40,857 nucleotides of DNA from an uncultured Gammaproteobacteria bacterium (lineage in GTDB: Bacteria; Pseudomonadota; Gammaproteobacteria; Magnimaribacterales; TMED112): contig CAJWNO010000004.1 of NCBI GenBank assembly GCA_913044115.1, forward strand, positions 1 to 40,857. Reading direction: 5' to 3'. The notes below the pieces were generated by a model. The model searched no databases. It worked only from the letters and a program-made list of their open reading frames with translations, and was not told the DNA's origin. Of this stretch, positions 33,477 to 40,857 are shown one piece after another. The translations under genes were made by a program, and so were the position numbers. The stretch's first letter is position 1; the number at the start of each line of letters is the position of its first letter.

Positions 33477-34943
33477 TTGTCTTTTATACCAACAATTACA
33501 GAATTTCATACCAAAGCACTTAGTGATTACGGTATTGATGATGCCTGGCCTGAGGCAGTGCTTAAAGCAACAAAGATTGCTAAAGATCAATTAACTGAAG
33601 AGAAAGATTATCTAGAACAATTTCCTTTTGTAACTATTGATGGTGAAGATGCTAAAGATTTTGATGATGCAATTTTTTGTACTTTCAATGATGCAGGCTT
33701 CCATTTAAAAGTTGCAATTGCTGACGTTTCTTTTTTTGTTAAAGAAGATTCGCCATTAGATAAAGAGGCAGCAAAAAGAACAACCTCAGTTTATATGCCC
33801 AAAAAAGTTGTACCGATGCTTCCCGAACGCCTTTCCAATGAATTATGTTCTTTACAACCCGATAAACGGAGGAGATGTCTTTGTGTGGAAATTAATTTCG
33901 ACAAAGAAGGACATATTACAAACTATAAATTTCACAGGGGAGTTATTAAATCTGTTGCAAGGTTAACCTATAGCGAAGTTGAAGCACAGCTATTGAATGG
34001 GCTAAAAGACACGAAGTACAAAGAATCCCTTGAAGCATCTTTTGCCTTATTTAATAAACTAATTTTAAACAAGGGTTATAGAGGTGCTTTAGATTTTTCA
34101 ATTAATGAGCCCTTTCTTAAACTAAACAAAGTTGGTGCAATTGAAAATATTGAAAACAGAAAAAGACTGAATGCTCATAAACTAATAGAAGAATTCATGT
34201 TGGCTGCTAATATCTCTGCTGCTGACTTTTTAAGCCATCACGCAGAACAAGGCATTTATCGAATACATGAGCATCCAGAATCATTGAAAGTTGAAAGACT
34301 TTCTCAAGTATTAAGGAATAGAGGAATAAATTGGAAAGGAGATAGAGAAGACATTGATAATCTTGCGCCATTTATAAACAAGCTTAACAAAAGAGAAGAT
34401 GCATCAATACTTAATATGCTTATCCTTCAGTCTATGCAAAGAGCAGAATACAGCACAGTTAATAAGGGGCATTTTGGCTTAAAATTTGATAGGTATACAC
34501 ACTTCACCTCACCAATTAGAAGATATCCAGATTTATTAGTTCATAGACTTATCATCGCTACACTGACCAAAAAGGATTTCAATTTTGATGGCTTGCAGCT
34601 TACTCTAGAAGACTGCTCCATCAAAGAAAAATCTGCAGAGTTTGCATCAAAACAAGTAATTCAAAACCTAATATGCACATACGTTAAAGAGTTTTCAGGC
34701 AAAAATTTTTCTGGCTATGTTACGGGCGTAAAAGATTTTGGTTTATTCGTTGAAATGCCTGAGCTATTTACAAGTGGTTTGTTGCATGTGAATGATTTAC
34801 CCAATGATTTTTATAGATACAACGCAAGGCATAACTGTCTGGAAGGGAAACGAAGGGGAAATAAATTCTCACTAGGCGATCGTATCGATGTTTACATAGG
34901 CGACGTTAAAGAACTAGAAGGAAAGATTTCATTATATTATTAG
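33477..34943 (+). CDS. RNase II/R-family (RNB) 3'-5' exoribonuclease, short form (RNB plus S1)
   Basis: 488 aa from a TTG start; VTIDGEDAKDFDDAIFC catalytic motif; GHFGLKFDRYTHFTSPIRRYPDLLVHR; C-terminal S1 domain FSGYVTGVKDFGLFVEMPELFTSGLLHVNDL. Confidence 0.9.
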   Translation: MSFIPTITEFHTKALSDYGIDDAWPEAVLKATKIAKDQLTEEKDYLEQFPFVTIDGEDAKDFDDAIFCTFNDAGFHLKVAIADVSFFVKEDSPLDKEAAKRTTSVYMPKKVVPMLPERLSNELCSLQPDKRRRCLCVEINFDKEGHITNYKFHRGVIKSVARLTYSEVEAQLLNGLKDTKYKESLEASFALFNKLILNKGYRGALDFSINEPFLKLNKVGAIENIENRKRLNAHKLIEEFMLAANISAADFLSHHAEQGIYRIHEHPESLKVERLSQVLRNRGINWKGDREDIDNLAPFINKLNKREDASILNMLILQSMQRAEYSTVNKGHFGLKFDRYTHFTSPIRRYPDLLVHRLIIATLTKKDFNFDGLQLTLEDCSIKEKSAEFASKQVIQNLICTYVKEFSGKNFSGYVTGVKDFGLFVEMPELFTSGLLHVNDLPNDFYRYNARHNCLEGKRRGNKFSLGDRIDVYIGDVKELEGKISLYY

Positions 34944-34946
34944 ATC

Positions 34947-35621
34947 ATGAATGTTGAGATAAAAAATATCCATACAATTAAATCACTTATAAAAAACCAT
35001 AGAGAAAAAGTAATATCTATTACAGGCAATGCAGAAAATATGAAAGCTCAAGAGGTTCTTGAAATTGCTCATAAAGAAGGAGTGAAGATATACCCCAAAA
35101 ACACAAAAATTACTGCTCTTTGTAAATCACCAAATGTAAAAGATCTTAAAAGCTCAGGCTATGAACTTGGAAATTTAGTTCTAATTCTTGATGAGGTTCA
35201 AGACACAAGAAACCTTGGATCATGTTTACGCAGTGCTTCATTTTTTGGTGTTGATGCCGTCATAATTCCAAAAAATAATTCTGCTGATTATGCTAATACA
35301 GCTGTTATAGAAACCTCAACAGGTGGGGTTTATGATCTCAATCTCTACAAAGCTACTAACATTACTAATGCTATAAAAGAATTGAAAAACAATGAATATT
35401 GGATTTCAGGTTTTTCTGAACATGCTGATTCAGAAATTGAATCAAAAGATTTTTCTGGAAAAAATGCAATCATATTTGGCAATGAAGAAAGAGGAATACG
35501 TTCTTTAGTAGAAAAAAATTGTGATGAGACACTCAAGATTACACAGAAAGGTAAAGTATCATCTTTAAATGTCTCAATAGCAGTTTCAATTGGGCTGCAT
35601 AATATTAGCAATAAACTGTGA
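34947..35621 (+). CDS. rlmB: TrmH/SpoU-family 23S rRNA 2'-O-methyltransferase (RlmB-like)
   Basis: 224 aa; LVLILDEVQDTRNLGSCLRSASFFGVDAVIIPKNNSA; IFGNEERGIRSLV; SSLNVSIAVSIGLHNI; next to an RNB nuclease. Confidence 0.88.
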   Translation: MNVEIKNIHTIKSLIKNHREKVISITGNAENMKAQEVLEIAHKEGVKIYPKNTKITALCKSPNVKDLKSSGYELGNLVLILDEVQDTRNLGSCLRSASFFGVDAVIIPKNNSADYANTAVIETSTGGVYDLNLYKATNITNAIKELKNNEYWISGFSEHADSEIESKDFSGKNAIIFGNEERGIRSLVEKNCDETLKITQKGKVSSLNVSIAVSIGLHNISNKL

Positions 35622-35659
35622 TATTAAATTATCTTTTAATACACTAAAATATCTAACCT

Positions 35660-36574
35660 ATGCTTGCTCAAAGAACAATAAGAAATAAAACATCTGCTAC
35701 AGGTGTAGGCCTTCATACAGGAAAAAAAGCAACTTTAACCTTGCATCCGGCAGACCCTAATACAGGAATTCTTTTTAGGCGAAAAGATGGCGACAAGGTC
35801 GTGGAAATACCTGCTCAGGCAAACTTTGTTGGAGATACAACCTTATCAACTACTTTAGAACACGATGGTGCAGAAATAGCTACTATAGAACACCTCATGT
35901 CAGCATTGGCAGGTATTGGTGTAGACAATTGCATTATAGATTGTGATGGTCCGGAAATTCCTATTATGGAGGGCAGTTCAACACGTTTTGTTTTCCTTAT
36001 TCAAGCAGCTGGAATTGTTGAACAAAGCGCGGTAAAGAAGTTCATTTATGTAACAAAGTCTGTACAAGTACAGAGGGATGATGCAGTCGCAAAAATAAAA
36101 CCCTACGAAGGTTTTAGGGTATCGTTTGGTCTAGAATTCGACCATCCTGTTTATAAAAAATATCCTCAGACGGCTTCGATAGATTTCTCTCAGACATCTT
36201 TTATTAGGCAAGTAAGTAGAGCAAGGACTTTTGGAGTTTATAGCGAGCTGGAAATGCTAAAAAAGAATAATAGAGCACTTGGAGCAAATCTTGATAATGC
36301 TATAGGTATAGGAGATGAAGATGTGCTAAATGATGGCGGCCTCAGATTTGCTGATGAATTTGTAAAACATAAAATGTTGGATGCCATTGGGGACTTATAC
36401 TTACTTGGCCATAACCTAATTGGAGAGTTTTATGGCTTTAAATCAGGCCATGCTTTAAATAATCAATTGTTGAAAAAGATTGAAAGCGAAAATGCTTATA
36501 AAATAATTGAAATTGATGAAATTAAAGACGCTCCTATAAATTACTTAAAACCAGTTGCAGAAGAATTAGCATAA
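35660..36574 (+). CDS. lpxC: UDP-3-O-acyl-N-acetylglucosamine deacetylase
   Basis: 304 aa; QRTIRNKTSATGVGLHTGKKATLTLHPADPNTGILFRR; TIEHLMSALAGIGVDNCIID; KHKMLDAIGDLYLLG; SGHALNNQLL. Confidence 0.98.
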   Translation: MLAQRTIRNKTSATGVGLHTGKKATLTLHPADPNTGILFRRKDGDKVVEIPAQANFVGDTTLSTTLEHDGAEIATIEHLMSALAGIGVDNCIIDCDGPEIPIMEGSSTRFVFLIQAAGIVEQSAVKKFIYVTKSVQVQRDDAVAKIKPYEGFRVSFGLEFDHPVYKKYPQTASIDFSQTSFIRQVSRARTFGVYSELEMLKKNNRALGANLDNAIGIGDEDVLNDGGLRFADEFVKHKMLDAIGDLYLLGHNLIGEFYGFKSGHALNNQLLKKIESENAYKIIEIDEIKDAPINYLKPVAEELA

Positions 36575-39066
36575 TGATTGAGTTCCTAGGAAAAATTTTT
36601 AAATCTTCAAACCAAAGACGTGTTGATGGCTATGCCAAAGTTGTAAAGAAAATCAATGAGCTGGAAGAAGATGTGGCAAAGCTTTCAGCTGAAGAATTCA
36701 AAGATTTCAATCGTGAAAAAAATATTGATGATGAAAAGCTTATAAATGTATTTGCAGCAGTAAGAGAAGCATCCAAAAGAACAATAGGGTTACGGCATTA
36801 CGACTGTCAGATGATTGGGGGTCTTGTTCTCAACGGCGGCAACATTACGGAAATGAAAACAGGTGAAGGTAAAACTCTTGTTGCCACTCTGCCTGCAGTA
36901 TTTAACGCTTTATCAGGAAAGAAGGTTTATGTAGTTACTGTAAATGATTACTTGGCTGAACGGGATGCTAATTGGATGCGGCCAATTTATGAATATTTTG
37001 GCCTTACAGTAGGTGCTCTGACTTCCGCTCAAGATTTTAAAGACAAACAAGAAACTTATGAGTGCAATATTATTTACTGTACTAGTAGCGAACTAGGTTT
37101 TGACTATTTAAGGGATAATATGGTGCTATTCAAGCATCAGAAAACACAGAAAGATCTCAATTTTGCAATTGTTGACGAAGTTGATTCAATATTAATTGAT
37201 GAAGCAAGAACACCGTTAATAATTTCTGGTGCAACCGATGATGATGCTTCTGCATACCCAGTTTTTCTTAAACTTTTGCCAAATTTAAGCAGACAAATGA
37301 GAGAGGGAACAGAAGAAGATCCTCTTAAGGACGAAGAGAGAGGAGACTTCCTTATAGATGAAAAATTAAGATCAGTAGAATTAACAGACGATGGATTTGA
37401 AAAGGTCGAAAACTTTTTAGTAAATCGTAATTTAATTAAGCCAGACGAGAGTTTATATACAACAAACAACTTAAAATTTTTAAAATATGTGCAAGCTACA
37501 CTTAAAGCTAACCTTCTATTCGAAAAAAATGTGCACTACATGGTTGAGAACAATAAAGTTGTTCTAATTGATGACAATACAGGACGTAAATTACCTGGCA
37601 GAAGAGTATCAGAAGGTGTTATGCAAGCATTGGAATGCAAAGAAAGAGTTCCAATTCAACAAGAAACTCAGACTTTAGCTTCTACTACATATCAAAACTT
37701 CTTCAGACTTTTTGACAAGATTTCTGGTATGACTGGAACAGCAGATACAGAGGCAGCAGAATTTAAAGAAATTTACGGGATGGATGTCGTAGTTTTACCA
37801 ACTAATAAAGACATGATAAGACAAGATATGAATGATACGGTTTACGTAAATGAATCAGATAAATTCAATGCATTAGTAAAAGAAATAAAGGAAATTCACA
37901 GTAAATCAGCACCCATTCTTGTAGGAACTGCCTCAATAGAAAGTTCTGAAAAATTATCAAACAGATTAAAGAAAGAAGGCATTAGACACCAAGTGCTTAA
38001 TGCTAAATTCCATGAAAAAGAGGCAATGATAATTGCTGAAGCAGGCAGACCGGGCGCAATAACAATTGCAACAAATATGGCAGGTAGAGGAACAGATATC
38101 GTTCTAGGTGGAAAGCAAGAAGATAACGATAAAGATTGGGAAGACAAGCATAAACAGGTTATTGAAGCTGGTGGATTACATGTAATCGGCACTGAAAGAC
38201 ACGAGTCTCGAAGAATTGATAATCAGCTACGAGGAAGATCAGGCAGACAAGGTGATCCAGGATATTCAAGATTTTTTCTATCACTTGATGATACGGTTTT
38301 GAGACTATTTATTGATGACAACAGAAAACAATTATTTTCGAGGTTGAGTGATGGGATGGATGATAGCAGCATTGAGCACCCCTTATTAAATGGAGCAATA
38401 GCCAATGCTCAGAAAAAAATAGAAAATCGAAATTTTGAAATACGAAAACAGATTCTTGAATACGATGATGTATCCAACGATCAGAGACTAACAATTTATA
38501 AGCTTAGAGATTATTTTCTTGAAGAAAACGATTCTGAAACACTTATCTTTGAGTATTTAGATAATTTTCTTGAAAAAACAGCTGATAAAGTTCTGCCTGA
38601 AGATCAAATATCTAACTGGAAATTTGATAACTTAGATAAGACTCTTACCCAGTCGTTAGGTGTGAGCCCTGACTTTAATTTACTTGATAGAGATAATTTA
38701 ACTTTTGGGAAAGTAATGGATTATTTAAATGATTTTTACCAAAAATTTTACTTTGAGAAATTTGGCCCTCTTAAGGAGAGAAAACCTGAGTTAGAAAGAC
38801 AAATATCTATTCAAGTTATGGATGCTGCATGGAAGAGACACCTACAAAACATTGATTCTCTCAGAGGTAATATTGGTTTAAGAGCATACGCTCAAAGGAA
38901 TCCTATCAATGAGTTTAAGAAAGAGTCATTTTACTTATTCGATTCTATGATTGAATCATTTAAAGACGATATAGTTAAAATTCTATTTAATATAAAAATT
39001 CAAACTATGAGTCCAAAAGAGTTTGAAGAGCATAAAAAGCGCAGAGAGCAGAATAAAGCAAATTAA
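36574..39066 (+). CDS. secA: Preprotein translocase ATPase SecA, lacking C-terminal zinc-binding (SEC-C) motif
   Basis: 830 aa; MKTGEGKTLVATLPA; IVDEVDSILIDEARTPLIISG; ATNMAGRGTDIVLGG; ends KEFEEHKKRREQNKAN with no CxCxSG motif. Confidence 0.98.
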   Translation: MIEFLGKIFKSSNQRRVDGYAKVVKKINELEEDVAKLSAEEFKDFNREKNIDDEKLINVFAAVREASKRTIGLRHYDCQMIGGLVLNGGNITEMKTGEGKTLVATLPAVFNALSGKKVYVVTVNDYLAERDANWMRPIYEYFGLTVGALTSAQDFKDKQETYECNIIYCTSSELGFDYLRDNMVLFKHQKTQKDLNFAIVDEVDSILIDEARTPLIISGATDDDASAYPVFLKLLPNLSRQMREGTEEDPLKDEERGDFLIDEKLRSVELTDDGFEKVENFLVNRNLIKPDESLYTTNNLKFLKYVQATLKANLLFEKNVHYMVENNKVVLIDDNTGRKLPGRRVSEGVMQALECKERVPIQQETQTLASTTYQNFFRLFDKISGMTGTADTEAAEFKEIYGMDVVVLPTNKDMIRQDMNDTVYVNESDKFNALVKEIKEIHSKSAPILVGTASIESSEKLSNRLKKEGIRHQVLNAKFHEKEAMIIAEAGRPGAITIATNMAGRGTDIVLGGKQEDNDKDWEDKHKQVIEAGGLHVIGTERHESRRIDNQLRGRSGRQGDPGYSRFFLSLDDTVLRLFIDDNRKQLFSRLSDGMDDSSIEHPLLNGAIANAQKKIENRNFEIRKQILEYDDVSNDQRLTIYKLRDYFLEENDSETLIFEYLDNFLEKTADKVLPEDQISNWKFDNLDKTLTQSLGVSPDFNLLDRDNLTFGKVMDYLNDFYQKFYFEKFGPLKERKPELERQISIQVMDAAWKRHLQNIDSLRGNIGLRAYAQRNPINEFKKESFYLFDSMIESFKDDIVKILFNIKIQTMSPKEFEEHKKRREQNKAN

Positions 39067-39227
39067 TCTTCTTTAGGTTCTTCAAAAGTCTCAATTGCGA
39101 CTTCTTCATTTGCCCATCGCAAAAAATCTATGCTTTTGCATGTCTTTGAGCAAAAGGGCTTAAACCTAGAATCTATCTCGACTATTTTTTTGCAGTTTGG
39201 ACAGGTGATGTTTATTTTATTTGTCAT
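39063..39227 (-). CDS. yacG: YacG-family zinc-binding protein (DNA gyrase inhibitor family)
   Basis: Not in ORF track (<60 aa). 54 aa: MTNKINITCPNCKKIVEIDSRFKPFCSKTCKSIDFLRWANEEVAIETFEEPKED; CPxC...FCSxxCKxxDFxxWANE signature; adjacent to coaE and secA. Confidence 0.92.
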   Translation of the reverse strand: MTNKINITCPNCKKIVEIDSRFKPFCSKTCKSIDFLRWANEEVAIETFEEPKED

Positions 39228-39807
39228 TAAAAAGCTTGTTGTATAGGTTGTAATAAAAATCTAACTTGTTGTTAAGTTCATCAATAGTTCCGTCGTTAAT
39301 AATTAGATCTGTAGCATAATTTATTCTGTCATTTGAGCTAATTTGAGCATTTAAAATTCCTTCAGCAATTTTAAAATTAATTGAATCTCTTTCTTTAATT
39401 CTTTGAATTTGCAAATATTTTGGAGCATCAATGACTAATACTCGTTCAAATTTATTTTGGTCGTTCCAAAGTGGAGCACTATAAATACTCCATTTAGATT
39501 TAACATTATTAAAAGCATTCATCGTTGTTTCTCTAATTAAAGGGTGCATTAAATCCTCTAACCATTGTTTTTCACTCTCTTGACTGAAAGCTATCTCTCT
39601 AAGTTTTTTGCGATCTATCTCATCACCAGCTCCAAGTATGTCTTTTCCATATCTTTTTACTATTTCAAGATAACCAGCCTGACCTTTTTTTTGTAAATTT
39701 CTAGAAATTTCATCGGCATCAACAACATCAATGCCTTTTTTAGAGAAAAAATCAGTAGCAGTTGTCTTACCGGATGCAATACCACCTGTTAAGCCTAGTA
39801 CGAACAT
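39217..39807 (-). CDS. coaE: Dephospho-CoA kinase
   Basis: MFVLGLTGGIASGKTTATDFFSKKGIDVVDADEISR P-loop; HPLIRE. The track start is 39831; 39807 is preferred because MFVLGLTGG matches family N-termini and a TATAAT lies at 39836-39841. Confidence 0.95.
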   Translation of the reverse strand: MFVLGLTGGIASGKTTATDFFSKKGIDVVDADEISRNLQKKGQAGYLEIVKRYGKDILGAGDEIDRKKLREIAFSQESEKQWLEDLMHPLIRETTMNAFNNVKSKWSIYSAPLWNDQNKFERVLVIDAPKYLQIQRIKERDSINFKIAEGILNAQISSNDRINYATDLIINDGTIDELNNKLDFYYNLYNKLFNDK

Positions 39808-39931
39808 ATTATTAATCTTTATAAACCTCATAAGTATTATAGCGATTTTTTTAAAACCTATTTTTGTAGACCTTGACTAGCTAAATACTTACAATGAAGT
39901 AACAGATTAATTTAAAAAAGGGGAGATTTTA

Positions 39932-40810
39932 ATGAAATTTGTAGGAAATATTCTAGGAGTAGTCATAGTTGGCTTATTTTTTTATTTAACCATAGACCAT
40001 GACTCCAAAAATACAGCTCCTGTTAAACCAAAAACTCCAACATATTCACAATTTATGACATGCGACATGGGTGAAAACTGGTCAAATGTAAATGTGATGA
40101 TGGACGAATGGAATAATATGGCAGTAGACGGTATGTCTTTTGCACTTGGTCATAGAATCTATGAAGGTAGTGCTGAAGCTATAGGTAGCAATCAAGTATC
40201 TTGGCAACTATTTTGGGATTCAAAACAAAAAGCTGACAAGTTCTGGAAAGCTGGTCCAACTGATGCTTTCAAAGCTTGGGCTGATAAGCATAGATCGGTG
40301 ATGGTTTGTGATGGTGAAGGCAGAAGAAACTATGATGTTGATTTGCCAAGACCACAGAATAAGCAAGGTGAGTGGGATGGAGATACTGAATTAGTATCTG
40401 TTATTTATCAATGCAACTTTACAGTTACTGCAGAAGACGGAACAGTAACACCAATGGAAGATAAAGAAGATGGTAAAAGCCAACTTAAAGCTATGTATTC
40501 TGAGTTCATGGATTATGTAGATGTGCAGGATAAAAATGCTAGCTGGCATATTTGGTCAAAATCTGGCAAAAGAGGTCCATATAACTTTGGGGTCTATACT
40601 CACAGTGGTGAAAATCCTGATCCTTATATGGATTACGATTTTTATTGGATGAATTATTATGAAAATGATGATGAGGCTAGAGCAAGATTGAATGCTTGGG
40701 TAGAAACAGGTGGAGATTTACAAGAAAAGTTTGATGAATTTTCAACTTGTGAACAAAATTTAATTTATTCAAATAGCTACGTTTTATATCCAGACTTAGT
40801 AAACGAATAA
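39932..40810 (+). CDS. Membrane-anchored/exported protein of unknown function with two repeat-like halves
   Basis: 292 aa; N-terminal hydrophobic anchor GNILGVVIVGLFFYLTI; Trp/Tyr/Asp-rich; GGGGAG Shine-Dalgarno-like sequence upstream. Confidence 0.8.
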   Translation: MKFVGNILGVVIVGLFFYLTIDHDSKNTAPVKPKTPTYSQFMTCDMGENWSNVNVMMDEWNNMAVDGMSFALGHRIYEGSAEAIGSNQVSWQLFWDSKQKADKFWKAGPTDAFKAWADKHRSVMVCDGEGRRNYDVDLPRPQNKQGEWDGDTELVSVIYQCNFTVTAEDGTVTPMEDKEDGKSQLKAMYSEFMDYVDVQDKNASWHIWSKSGKRGPYNFGVYTHSGENPDPYMDYDFYWMNYYENDDEARARLNAWVETGGDLQEKFDEFSTCEQNLIYSNSYVLYPDLVNE

Positions 40811-40827
40811 AGAATTTTAAATCTATT

Positions 40828-40857
40828 AAAAAGGCAGATGAAAATCTGCCTTTTTTT
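40828..40857 (+). terminator. Rho-independent terminator with GAAA tetraloop
   Basis: AAAAAGGCAGAT (40828-40839), GAAA, ATCTGCC then a T-run; directly after the 39932-40810 CDS. Confidence 0.9.

Overview
This AT-rich bacterial window looks like a streamlined marine gammaproteobacterium. A SAR86-like origin is my inference and has not been tested. About 29 kb on the minus strand is one continuous translation/transcription supercluster. In transcription order it reads tRNA-Tyr, tRNA-Thr(GGU), tuf, tRNA-Trp, secE, nusG, rplKAJL, rpoBC, rpsLG, fusA, then the complete S10-spc-alpha array (rpsJ to rplQ, with rplQ running off the left edge). I added three features missing from the ORF track: rpmJ, yacG and a 55-aa small membrane protein. 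The right part (about 29-40.8 kb) encodes MsrA, a secreted two-repeat unknown, tRNA-Thr(UGU), a class I GATase-like protein, an M20 amidohydrolase, a 64-aa unknown, a VOC protein, a short RNB exoribonuclease, RlmB, LpxC, SecA, YacG, CoaE and a second unknown with a two-repeat look. I see no defence island, CRISPR array, transposon or obviously new enzymatic system. The interesting signals are: regulatory compression of the r-protein operons, with only an rplJ (L10-type) three-way-junction leader retained; near-consensus promoters at the two old operon junctions; leaderless promoter/start arrangements; two convergent gene pairs that share a TTAA stop palindrome; long charged C-terminal tails on L3 and L17; an RNB nuclease lacking cold-shock domains; and a pair of secreted, internally duplicated proteins of unknown function.
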